In this document: piece by piece, positions 23,711 to 38,629 of the stretch
Numbering within the stretch: the stretch's first letter is position 1
Layout: each line of letters begins with the position of its first letter
Assembly (NCBI GenBank): GCA_001642005.1
Contig: LWCA01000193.1
Coordinates: forward strand, 1-41,636
Direction: 5' to 3'
DNA length: 41,636 nt
Origin: Intoshia linei
Lineage: Eukaryota; Orthonectida; Rhopaluridae
Notes under the pieces: model-generated
The model's input: only the letters and a program-made list of their open reading frames with translations
Told to the model about the DNA's origin: nothing
The model's database searches: none
Program-made: the position numbers and the translations under genes

Positions 23711-26043
23711 ATGGATGAATTGTCCTGCAAGCTAAAGAATGTTAAAATTGGTCAGCAAACGTCCAAGAGTAATTAATTTTATTTTAAATAGTGTAGTACA
23801 GATCTTTTAACATGAATTATCAGTGTTAAGTTAACACTAAGAGAATCTGAAACAACGTTTTGACGTTGCAGTTGGGCAAAAATCAAGATTTATTTTTTGA
23901 TTAGAGCGAGTCAAAATGTGAAACAATTTACAAGTCATGACTATATTTCTCTCAAAACTAGTTTTGTTTTTTACATAATATACAATTTAGATGTACCCAT
24001 GAAAAAGGAAAAATTTAAAAAACGTACAAAAAATACTAATTTTATCTCTAAATCAAATTTCGATAATTTGGAAAGTTTCGGCAACTTTCATCCTATTATT
24101 CGAAAAACTGTTTCAGTCACATTTAGTACCAGCATGCTTGATGTGCGCCATTCTCTTCAAGTTAGGGATGAAAAGGAAAAAGTTGTTAGAACTATAGCAA
24201 GACTTTTAAATGAAAGAAAAATTCCCATCATAGGTATTTATTCTATTAACATATGATTCTAATAATATTCATAACCACGCCAAAACATTCCCAAGTTAAG
24301 CGAGAGTCTGATTTAAATTTACACAGTATAAGGAACGGTGGTTACGTTTTCGCTGAGGACAAAATGACATGAAAAAAATTTGTTATATATTATTAATAAT
24401 AATATTATAATTTATTATATAAAGTATATGGTGCTCATTAGTTTCACATTCACATCTTTTTTCTTTATGAAATATTCATCAAGTGTTTTTTCCTTTGATG
24501 AAGTGGTTTACTGTATTTTTAAGATCAATTTACTTTGTTTAATAAATATTAAATTCCATCAACTAAATTTTCCTTTTAATACAGTCCATGTTCACAAAAT
24601 AATTTTAAATTTACCTTAAATATCCACAACTTATACTGCAATAAAGAATATTCTATGCAAATACATTTTATTCATTATTTTAAATTTGGAATTAATGTTC
24701 GCTGATGTAAATATTTAAAATATTTGCACCAAATTCTGAGTAAAAGTTTATTAAAATGTTGAATATTCATAGTAAATTAATATTATTACCTGTTGTAGCA
24801 TTTTGTATTGGCACATTTAAAATGAAAATCAATTCATTTTACAATTTTAATTTTGTACATTTTACATTAATTTATTAACAGATACATTTTTTATGTAATT
24901 ACATTATAGATAGAATATATGAAACCATTGGACCAACTCGATTGCTGGATTATTTTGATGATACTTTGGAAATTGAAAGAAATGGAGGAATGAAAACAAA
25001 TGTAATTTATTTTTTCATTTTTTGGTACCCTTATATTTTTACAAAAATGCTTTTTTTCCATCAAAAAATGTTAAGTAAAATTGTAATTATGTTGTATTAT
25101 TCCATATCTCAACAAAAAATGTATTTACATGTTAATTATATTTATATTTTAGTCTTTCAATTTACGCAGGTCTCCTGGAGGTGTTTTATTTTCGCTCATT
25201 AAGAATAGTGACCACATTTCGTCAGACGAGAAAAATTCGATATTTTTAATCGAAAAGCAAAGACACCAAAAAAATAAGAGGTAATCTTAAATTAAAAATC
25301 TTGACTTTTGTTCATGTTGGCATTAATTTTCAATGGTTTTTCCAATTATTCAAGCTTCTTTTTCAATTTGATAATCATCTTGATATTTGGGTGAAACTCC
25401 ATTAAAAATATTTTATAATTTATTATGTCACAGTCCCACTTTTACAACTTAGAATTAACAAAAATTTTTACTGGTCCATGACAACTATTTTTACGAAGTA
25501 GGTTAGTACATTTCATATGAGAATCACTGTTAAAACTATTTATTGTCTGTACGTCTAGTTCAAAGGAGGGGAAGCATTTACTGTTCAAGGCCGCACTAAC
25601 GTCCAAAAAAATTTAATCAAATAAAGCAGTGCTTTTCATGAGGGTGACTACTTACTCTAAGGGGTAAATACGAAAATTTTTAGAATATTTTATTCAGTTT
25701 AGTAAGATGTTATAAGAAAAAACCATAATTTTACCAACCCTTAAGGTAAAATTTTCGTTTATCAATATTTTTTTGAAAATTCCTTTATCTGATGTCAAAA
25801 GAAATATTCTAATTTTACCAAAAATTAATATTTTAAAAATAATTTAAATTGTTCAGAAGGCCGCACTTTCCCCACCTCTGGTCTAGTTGATACAACTTGA
25901 AGATGAAAATTTTAAATTAAGAATATCAAAATTTTTCATTTCGATAAAATTTAATTTAAATACATGTCTATTTTAGAATCAAACGCAATAGAAAAAAAAA
26001 TGAAAAATTGAAACCTTTTAATGTACCAAACAAACCAGAATGA
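23711..26043 (+). CDS. PHAX: Phosphorylated adaptor for RNA export, short form
   Basis: Adaptor that links capped U snRNA to the export receptor CRM1 and helps deliver box C/D snoRNA. Exons: 23711-23768, 23991-24233, 24910-25001, 25153-25280, 25977-26043; 195 residues (human 394). Identification rests on the RNA-binding domain: KVVRTIARLLNERKIPII, RLLDYFDDTLEIERNGGM, RRSPGGVLFSLIK (family RRRTPGGVFLNLLKN) and IFLIEKQRHQKNKR. Most of the acidic N-terminal half and the C-terminal tail of vertebrate PHAX are absent. The last intron carries a hAT MITE. The final exon overlaps, in antisense, the last codons of the Ly6 gene. Confidence 0.9.
25561..25880. mobile_element. hAT-type MITE, 320 bp, in a PHAX intron
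   Basis: Ends CAAAGGAGGGGAAGC and CTTTCCCCACCTCTG. Flanking repeat gtctagtt is perfect over 8 bp (25553-25560 and 25881-25888), with TA at its centre. Ggccgcact occurs inside both ends. The interior has ttttaccaacccttaaggta, the motif shared with other elements here. Confidence 0.93.
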
Positions 26044-26495
26044 AAATTATTAAATTTGTTATATTTATAGTGTACATATTACAGGAATTGCAAGCTTCAA
26101 AATCACACGTATATATACAACTTCGATATTTTCTGTCGTGATCACGTAAGGTAATGTATTTACAAATGTTGTATCGATCACTGTATGAACAATATCTTTT
26201 GGTGCTTACAATACCTTTAAAAAATTTAAATTTTTTGAACCAAAAAAATAGATACCACTAGAATAACCGATTTCTTTAATACAATAAGAATCCGTTTCCA
26301 ATGGGCATTTTGTGGGTAGTATTGATTTGCTAAAATCTTGGCTATTGCATCCTAAATCTTTTATTGAATCGCATTGATAACATTCCAGAGAAAATACGTC
26401 TAATTATAGTTTATATTTTAGTCGTTTAATTTTTTATTAATTTCATTACCTATTTTTAATGCAAAGAAAATTACAATTAGATGCAACTTTTTCAT
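26018..26495 (-). CDS. Secreted or GPI-anchored Ly6/uPAR-domain protein
   Basis: Small cell-surface Ly6-fold protein of the insect sleepless/crooked type; the exact orthologue is not identified. Exons: 26450-26495, 26256-26399, 26018-26214; 128 residues. The signal peptide is MKKLHLIVIFFAL. The Ly6 pattern begins LECYQCDS, carries cysteines spaced through the middle (KCPLETDSYC, RYCSYSDRYNIC) and ends SCIYTCDFEACNSC. The hydrophobic end (NLIIFILVCLVH) is consistent with a GPI-anchor signal. Its stop codon lies 25 bases inside the antisense PHAX coding exon. A PIGT gene, needed for GPI attachment, lies 7.5 kb away, but that proximity need not be functional. Confidence 0.85.
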
Positions 26496-27674
26496 TATTT
26501 ATATACGTCACGCTTCATCTAGTTATATATTAATAGTTATCGTTTTATTGCTCTTGGAAACAGTTGCCAGAAAACTGATCTGCGGAGCAAATTTGAAAAG
26601 GAACTTTGAAAAAATACAATTATTACAATTATGCACAATATTTTAATATAATCTTAGATTATTAATCCATAATCTCTATTGTTTCACATTGAAGGAAGTG
26701 ATTTAAATTGTTTATACGCGATAACTAATTTTTCTGTGCTATAATTATAATTAATCGGAACAAGAATACTTTGATTATGATTAGTGTTAATTACACTAAA
26801 CTATGCAATCCTATTAGGTTAGGCATCAAAGAGACTTTAATTATTTTTATTCCTTTGACTAATATTTAATTCACGAAATCATTACTTCGCCGGTTCTTTT
26901 TTCTAAATATAAAATTGGATATTTTCTTTTGGGTTGGATGCAGTGATTTTGGCTCGTATAGTTTGGTAGAATTGGATTTTTCCTTGAGATATTAAAAAAA
27001 ATTAATATTAGACGAAATTCTTCATTCTCCTGAAATATCAAAATGACTGATTATTTAAACTGACGGTAACATGCATATTAATTAACGTTTGTAAATAAAC
27101 ATTTTCTAATTTCTAAAATGTTCCAGAAAAAAATCATTAGTAAAAATAGTAATCTAATATTTTAACTTGTTAGAATGACATTTTGAATCAATAATAATTA
27201 ATTATTTAAATTGAATTTGATTTGTAACATTGTACAATATGGAAAATATTTGTAATATTTATTTATAAATAAATTACAAAACGGTTTAAAATTTTATAGA
27301 TTTAATGGTACATCAATTAACCTATTGTTAAGATAAAAACAATAAAACACCATGATTATACGGTTGATAAAATCCGGATAAATATATAACTGTATCAAAG
27401 CCGAAAAAATAACTGACATTTAATTGTAAACTGCATAAGCTCATTAATTATATGTAGTTACAATTATAATAATTGTATCTATGGGCCAATGGATAAAATT
27501 GGACAGTATAAGATGTTAGCGTGTAAAATTTGAATCTATATCTTACTTACTTAGTTGCTATATCTTACATAACGTTGACTTGTAGTTAACATTCATTTTC
27601 AAACTTTAATACATTATACAGTATATTGTATTCCATTTTAATTTTTCGATACATATCTAAATTCAATTTAAACT
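26496..27674. other. AT-rich intergenic region between Ly6 gene and SMIM13
   Basis: Upstream flank of both genes. No exon, RNA gene or clear repeat was recognised. A slightly GC-richer patch is at 26550-26595. Confidence 0.5.
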
Positions 27675-27961
27675 ATGGATTTTATGTCAATCAAACAGTA
27701 TGGTTACAATTTTTCATTTATACTTATTAGTATCTTTTCTTTGATAGCATTGGTTATATTAGGTAATTTTATTTGCATGTTCAAGATATTTATCTTAAAT
27801 TTCTAGGATGGTATATTGTCTGGAAATGTTTTCTACAAAGATACAAATTTTTCAGAGAATTTCCCAAATTCGTTGAAAAAAATTTGACAAACAAAACACG
27901 CACCTCCAGAAAGGAAAACACTGTTAAAAGTAAATATAATTTAAGAAACAGAACTTTGTAA
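27675..27961 (+). CDS. SMIM13: Small integral membrane protein 13
   Basis: Single-pass membrane micro-protein of unknown role. Exons: 27675-27762 and 27807-27961; 80 residues. A hydrophobic helix (FSFILISIFSLIALVIL) runs straight into GWYIVWKCFLQRYKFFREF, matching the family's GWYFVWHLFLSKFKFLREL. The tail is basic. The intron is 44 bp. It is convergent with SSNA1, with stop codons about 25 bp apart. Confidence 0.88.
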
Positions 27962-27986
27962 TTACGAATATGATACAATTAAATGT

Positions 27987-29068
27987 TTATTTTTTTTCTT
28001 GATTCACTAATTGACTTGCTTCTTTTTTTACAGCACTTAGGAGGACCTGTGATGTTTCCAGAATCTAAATTCATTTTTAATACAAGATATTAAATGGATA
28101 GTTAAAGTAGTCGTTTAAATCAGGTAATCCCAGAATAAGATTCTAAAAATCAGTGGTAAAGTAAATTTAAGTATCATTACATCGATTTTCGGTGATACAA
28201 ACGTGAGACCCATATTATGTATTGATTATACTCAAGATTTTAAGGTTTCATGAACCCAATAACCAAAGTTAATGATGAGAGTAAGGATTACATTGGTTTT
28301 TGTTCAAATAAAGTCGCATTAATGACCAAACGGAATATTATAAGGTTTGATGGACACAACAACCAAAGTTAAGAATGAGAGTCAAGAGTAGATTAGTTCT
28401 CGTTCATATAAACTTGAATTAATGACCAAACGGAATATTATAATGTTTAATGGACACAACAACCAAAGTTAAGGATGAGAGTCAGGAGAACATTGGTTAT
28501 CGTTCAAATAAAGTCGCATTAATGATAAAACGGAATATGGTAAAGTTTTATACCCAACAACCAAAGCTGAGCAGATAATGATTTTTCTTCAAGGAAACAC
28601 GATGGTGCATGAAATTTAATTTAATTTAATTTAACATTTATATTTACTAAACACTGTTTACTGACTATACTAACCAAAGTTAAGAATGAATGTTAGGTAC
28701 ACAATAAATGTTAAAAAAGATATTTAGAATGTTGGATTCTCGCGTCACCTTGTTATATTAAGAACCACTGTCTGAAATGAAACAGTGTTATGTTTTATGA
28801 TAACAATCAGTAAATTTACCTTCATATAAGCTGCCTCGTTTTCTGAGATAATTCGATCAAATTCATTACAAATATTAATTTTGCTGCATAGATTTTCATT
28901 AACTTTGGCAATTTTTTGACTTAAAACAGCGATATCATTTTCGAGTTTTTGTTTTTCTGTTTCGTCGTCTAAAATTTCGCGTTTCAAATCATCCCTCTTG
29001 TGGCACAATTCTTCTATGCATTGTGTAAATTCGTTATTATAAGAATGTAATGAAGTCTGTTGAGACAT
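27987..29068 (-). CDS. SSNA1: SSNA1 / NA14, centriole and basal-body microtubule protein
   Basis: Short coiled-coil protein that self-assembles into fibrils and can branch or stabilise microtubules at centrioles, basal bodies and axons. Two exons: 28820-29068 and 27987-28064; 108 residues (human 119). SYNNEFTQCIEELCHKRDDL, KIAKVNENLCSKI, NEFDRIISENEAAYMK and the exon-2 ILETSQVLLSAVKKEA match the family almost residue by residue. The 755 bp intron contains a 100 bp tandem repeat. The start codon is 131 bp from the CDK20 start, so they share a divergent promoter. Confidence 0.95.
28233..28560. repeat. Minisatellite, 100 bp period, about 3.3 copies, in the SSNA1 intron
   Basis: The landmark cggaatat recurs at 28331, 28431 and 28531, exactly 100 bp apart, as do aaccaaagttaa and attaatgaccaaacgg. 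Copies differ by a few percent to about 15 percent. The final copy is partial and degenerate. The flanks contain further isolated accaaagttaa motifs (for example near 28672). Confidence 0.9.
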
Positions 29069-29199
29069 TTAAAATTTAGGGGAAAAAATTTAATATTTTA
29101 CAATTCTGAATTGTTGTTTAGATTTCTATAACATTAATATAGCAATTTAACACCAACGGTTATATATTAAAATATTATAAACTTTGACTACGTTGGTTT
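29069..29199. promoter_or_regulatory. Divergent promoter region of SSNA1 and CDK20
   Basis: 131 bp between start codons of two cilium/centriole genes, so both core promoters should lie here. No convincing RFX X-box or TATA box was found by eye. Confidence 0.55.
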
Positions 29200-33537
<4,338 letters not shown>

Positions 33538-33557
33538 ATCCAAATAGGATTCCAATT

Positions 33558-36224
33558 TTATTCCTTCTTAGATTTATTAAATTTTATACATTGTAAAATA
33601 CACAAACCGAATATTTTAAATTTAGAATAAGCAGCAATAAAAAATCGCACGTAAATATGCTTCATTTTGCTCTCATCCTCGATTACTTCTATACATTTTG
33701 TGCATATTCTATGAACAGTGTTGATCGATAATGCGAGAATAGTACATGTTAGACATAGAACATTATATGGCATGGTAAAGTCGGGTGTAGGTAAATGTAA
33801 CACAAATGCTTTAGAATATTGTACTTTGTTGATAATATTGGATTCATTATTCGATATCTGTTGTAAAAATAATGTAACTGGAGGCAAAACAAATCCTCTA
33901 TAAGCATCCGGAGGAAATTCATCAAATTTTAAAAATTTTCGCTTAATCTTGATTTTAAATTTAACTTTACCACATGACGTGACTCTGAATTTCAATTTCA
34001 AATATCCCATACTAGACTTTCGTTGAGGCGGTGAATAGTATATGATATCTAAATGTAAATTTAAAAATATTAAAATATAAAAAGATTGCGCTAAAATCTT
34101 GTAATTAACAGGTAATATTTAAGATAAATTTATATTGATAAAATCGTGGCAACTATCTTGGTTATGATTTGGCTCAAAACGATTACATTTTTACCAGGTA
34201 ATATATTAATTTTTTATTCAAAAATGAAATTCAAAGACAAAATTTTACAATCAAGGTAATTCATTTATTTAAAGCAAAAAATTTACAAATCAATCTTACA
34301 ATTTACGGGATTTTCACTTTTTTAATTGAGGCAAGGACAGCTTAAACCTAAAGGTTAAAAGTTTAAAGGTTTAAGCTGTCCTTGATTGAGGTAGAGTAGT
34401 GGTTTGATAAAATTACCAATAATAAATTAAGATTAGGAATGACATGATTTTCAATAAAATAAGATAATTAAAATAATTTCTTGGCGCATAAGAAAATAAT
34501 CTATTTCAAGTTAACATAAATTACGAAATTTTTACCACATATTGTCAACCTCCAAAAAAAGAATTTTGAATTTTTATAAAAATTTTAAAACCATAGTAAA
34601 ATTATTCTGAAAAAATATTAATGTGAATTGAAAATCTTAATAATACACACTAAAAAGTATTGCTTTTAAATACATATCATACAAAAAAATACCGTAATAT
34701 ACATCCTCCTTCTCAGATACTTTAGATTCATCACAGTAAACATAAATGGAATGCAAATAAAAATCAGCAATCCAAGGTATACCAAGCAGTAATTGAATAT
34801 GATAAAATAAATCAATTGTATCATGAGTAGAAACTTTAGATATTGGATAAATAGAACATTCAATATAATTTTTATCATGCAAATGGCCATTCAAATTACA
34901 TTCAAAATCAACCCATAGAATATTTTGGAAAGACTGCATCTTAAGAGGGGCTAAATAAATTTCTGTCAATTTACCTGTTTCTAAGCTAGCAATTCTATTT
35001 AATTTGACACTTTTTAAATTGTAAATAATTAACATTGTGGTTCCTGAATTTACAGGGTTAATGCTGGAATAATACAGATGAATTGGATTCAATACAGTAA
35101 ATGTTGACATTATGTTATGTTTAGAATCAAAACAATGATTTTGAAAGATATTTTTAAGTTCCATTCTTTCAAAAATGTCAAAGTTTGGTTCTTTAGATGT
35201 TACATACGTAAATAGTGATTCTTTCGTCCATGGGCAACTCTTTTTAATACTTGATTTGAAACGATTTTCCAAATTCAACAAATTTTCTAAATGATAATAA
35301 ATTTTATAGTACGGATAACATCTTTTAAAAAAATAGTCAAAATATACAATTTTTAAAATAATTATTTTGCAAGTATAAATAAAAACCTTTATTTAATTTT
35401 TCTTCCAAAACAATTCGCATATCAATTTTAATGAAATTCTGAAAAATAATAAAATTATAATTTACCTAACATTAGTTAATAAAATGGATTCTAATAAAAA
35501 AATGTAACCTGGTTTAAAGAAAGGTATAGGGAGCTATAAAATGAATTCAAGAGATTAATAGATTTGATCAAAGAAGAGACACCTTCTTTACCATAGCATG
35601 GTAAAAGTTTGATAAAAGTTGAAAAATTTTCCTTACACGTAGATTCATCAGTATTAAATGTATGCCAAGTTATAAAATTTTCTTTATTTTCACCATTTGT
35701 GGTTAAATGGGATTCCAATGTTTCATAAAATTTAAAAAAATTATTAGAATTTGTTGAAACACAAAATAGTGTCCCCAATATACGATGTATAATTTCAAAG
35801 TTTCTAAATTTAGCAATAAGAATAATGATTTTTACTCTTTGTTACTCTTGTGATGATATTGCTTTGATATAAGTTCCAATAGGCAAATCAATATCCATTG
35901 AACCCCATTTTTTCTGATTCCATCTACCCCTCGTAAGTGCAAATTCAACTGGCCATGCGTCAATATACTCTTCAATTTTATATTTAAAATCCTGTAATAA
36001 ATGTTGTTGATTTTCTAGATTTTAAAATGTTAAAAAATTTACATTACACATTTACCCAAAGTAGAGGAAATATTGAATGAAAAATGATAATAAACAAATT
36101 TTGATGATAACTGTTGCACGTGTAAATGCTCCGTGTCCAATTGAAGGCTTACATAAAAATTTGGTAACATCAAAATAAATATCCAAACATGGAATATAAA
36201 TTCAATTTTTGATTTTGTTTTCAT
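33558..36224 (-). CDS. PIGT: GPI transamidase component PIG-T
   Basis: Subunit of the ER transamidase that attaches GPI anchors. Exons: 36048-36224, 35846-35991, 35509-35803, 35387-35438, 34693-35286, 33558-34048; 584 residues (human 578). Features in order: an N-terminal hydrophobic signal (FHVWIFILMLPNFYVSL); ALTRGRWNQKKWGS (family FTQGFWRTRYWG); ILGTLFCVS; FIKLLPCYGKEGVSSLIK (WKKLLPCSSKAGLSVLLK); KSCPW; a luminal beta-rich region with GIPWIADFYLHSIYVY; FPPDAYRGFVLPPV; and the hallmark LPTPDFTMPYNVLCLTCTIL starting the C-terminal membrane helix. Intron 5 contains a tiny palindromic element. The 52 bp exon 4 is the least certain. Confidence 0.93.
34332..34384. mobile_element. 53 bp palindromic mini-element with 7 bp flanking repeats
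   Basis: Arms caaggacagcttaaacct and aggtttaagctgtccttg are perfect 18-base inverses around a ~17 base loop. The direct repeat attgagg lies at 34325-34331 and 34385-34391. The termini CAAGG...CCTTG resemble hAT ends. It lies in PIGT intron 5. Confidence 0.75.
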
Positions 36225-36427
36225 TTTCTACAATCAAAATTTGTAAATTCAACCATAGCAATTTTTATCTCATTGTTAGTTTTTATCATAAATCCATGGA
36301 TTGATGATTTTTTTTATTCATTATTTGGTCAGTTTATTAGGTAATCCAAGGATATTCAAAATGTTAGATACATGAACCTTAGGATCAGTGTCCTATTTTC
36401 AGTACTTTTCTGATAATGCTCATGATT

Positions 36428-36520
36428 TTAACCCATTGAGACCTTTTGACACATTAATGCGTCATTTGTATTTTATGCATTGTGACTAAATGAGGCATTT
36501 TTGCGTCAAAACGATTTGCC
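36428..36520. mobile_element. PiggyBac-like terminus
   Basis: TTAA at 36428-36431 is followed by cccattgagaccttttgaca and cattaatgcgtcatttg, with later gaggcatttttgcgtcaaaa. TTAA-CCC plus a subterminal inverted motif is the piggyBac pattern. A possible partner end is aaatgggccgTTAA at about 36959-36975, but it is poor. Confidence 0.45.
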
Positions 36521-37835
36521 ACATATTATTCATTAAACATCAGTTCATATTAAAATACAAAATTATCATAATCAAAATTGTATATAAATAAATTTTATCC
36601 TTATTAATTAATGTTTTATTCGAGTTTAGTATAATTTTGATTAATTAAAATTTAAATTACAATTAATTAAGTAATAATAATTAAAATTAAAATTCTAGGG
36701 TTGATTTTATTATTCATTAAAAAAAAGTTAATTTCAATTTTTTTGCCCTGAAAAACTCAATTTCTGAAAATGAAATTTACATAAATTTTTTTAAATTTTT
36801 AATTTTATATAAGTACGTTCTTATGTGTCATACATATTAACTGAAAATCTGTAAGAATCGCCAAGTTGGGTGATATCATTAATTTAAAAAATAAATATTA
36901 GAATTAGTAAATTAAGTCTCGAATTTTTTTTTGATAAAAATCTTACACCCTCAAAACAAATGGGCCGTTAAGTTATTTTTGAAATGGTGCATGGAATTTT
37001 TTAAGAGTGAAAGAGATGGATATAATAAAAAAGAGTGAAAAACAATGCTCTAAGTAAAAAGGTATTTCATTTATGCCTTTTTAATAATTATAGCTGCTCA
37101 AATTAAAATGTATGATATCGTTTTCAAATTTTAATGTTTTTTAAAGATTTCAAAGAGTATTAAAAGATTCAAGAGTTTTACAAGAATATTTTATAAAGCT
37201 ACATTTAAATATATTTACCATTAAAATGTACGATACATTTAAATATTTTGCTGCTCGTTTTAGGATTTAAAAAGTATCGTTTTTAGTCTACTCTAGTCAA
37301 AAGATTGTAATAAATAAAGCTTACAAGTACAAAAAATTAATTTTTGTATATATTTTCTAGGAATTTGATTGGCAAGACTGACAAAATACGAGAAAACGTT
37401 TGTACAATGATATTAAAATTCAAAAATAGGATAAAAAATCTAAATTGTGTAATAAAAATAAAAATGCATAATAAATCATTATGATTCAAAATTATGTCAG
37501 TAATTTCAAATAAAAATAAAGTACACAATCAAAAATAATCTTTCAAATATGTTAAAAAGCAAATAAATCAATAAATCAATAAAACATAATTTCAACATTT
37601 TGGAATCAATTATACACCATACACATAAACAAATCACGTAAATAATTATCATAAAAATGAGAAATAAACTCACAAACAATAAAAAATTTTGGATCTTTTT
37701 GGATTTAAAATCAAAACACACAAATCTCCATAGAAAAATCAATAGACAATAAACACGATAAAAATTTCTCAAAATTAACATAAATAAAATAACTAGGAAT
37801 CGTAACTACAAAAAATTGTTAAAATTTTGTAAGAG

Positions 37836-37849
37836 ATTGTCATAGCAAC
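37836..37849. promoter_or_regulatory. Possible RFX X-box
   Basis: attgtcatagcaac matches GTHNYYATRRNAAC at 13 of 14 positions (first base differs). It lies about 130 bp before the open frame at 37976. A single motif in AT-rich DNA is weak evidence. Confidence 0.3.
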
Positions 37850-37975
37850 GAATACATTACATAAAGAATCAACTAGTGCCTACGTAATAGATTACATATA
37901 AATCTAATTCATAAAAATAATTTAATATTTTCATTAGATTAAAGCAACTTTAAATTTTTAATTCAAAATTGATAG

Positions 37976-38567
37976 AAAAGTATATAAAAGGGGTTACATT
38001 GGCCGCCCGTCAAATCGACGAGATGGATATTATTCAGAAAGATTTAATACCTCTGGATATGGACGTAATAGACATTATCAACATTTACCTGAAAGATTTT
38101 CTAATTACCCACGCGGCCAACGACCCAGGTTTAAACATAACAACAAAAAATATCAAATTTCACCATTAATGGGTAAAAACTACCAAACTCATAAAATAAA
38201 CCAACTAAAAATTCAAAAAAAGGATTCTTCTGATATTGAATCTGAAAGAACGACCGGTGTGATTAAAATAACCGAAAAAAATCGTAAAAATTTTATTAAA
38301 AACGTTACCAAAATTTTATCAAACCTTTCAAAAGATGAGTTAATTCAGAAATGCATTACTCTTATTACAAACAATTCAACGTATATACCCAGCGCTCTTG
38401 TTTTACCAGAGGGGTTTGATGAACAAATTGATTTGGAACAAAATTTTTCATTCTTAGAATATCTTGAAAATCAAACACCAACTCGATCACCATCTATATC
38501 CGACAGCGAGTATGTCCCGGCCATGGAATACGGCATTGCTACGCCTTCATATACAGGTCAAGATTAA
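37976..38567 (+). CDS. Unrecognised Arg/Tyr-rich protein, 5' partial
   Basis: A 196-codon open frame ends at TAA 38565-38567. It has no ATG until codon 65 (38169), so an upstream exon joined at the acceptor gatag (37971-37975) is likely. The first part is rich in Arg, Tyr and Gly (GYIGRPSNRRDGYYSERF, YGRNRHYQHLPERF, YPRGQRPRFKH), like RGG/RNA-binding linkers. The middle is Lys-rich and helical (KNVTKILSNLSKDELIQKC). The end is acidic and Ser/Pro-rich (TPTRSPSISDSEYVPAMEYG). A second frame is open over the first 200 bases. I do not recognise the family. It is convergent with the phosphorylase fusion gene, 62 bp away. If translation starts at 38169, the protein is 132 residues. Confidence 0.5.
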
Positions 38568-38629
38568 TTTATAATTTTGTACATATTGTAAAATTTTATT
38601 AAATTTAAATAATTTATTTTGTAGATGTT

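Larger units (their letters stand above)
36225..37975. other. AT-rich region between PIGT and an unrecognised gene
   Basis: No convincing exon found; upstream exon(s) of the gene at 37976 probably lie here. The left end of a piggyBac-like element is at 36428. The T-rich minus-strand frames between 37337 and 37781 look like composition artefacts. Confidence 0.4.

Noticed and set aside
37337-37781. Two overlapping minus-strand frames of 63 and 91 codons, very hydrophobic (multi-helix appearance)
   Set aside because: Composition is Phe/Leu/Ile/Tyr as expected from T-rich sequence; no signal of a family, no splice partners.
37969-38169. Plus-strand frame containing DMDVIDIINIYLKDF, vaguely like the SAGA subunit TADA1
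   Set aside because: No ATG at its beginning, the similarity is weak, and the alternative frame is open three times longer.
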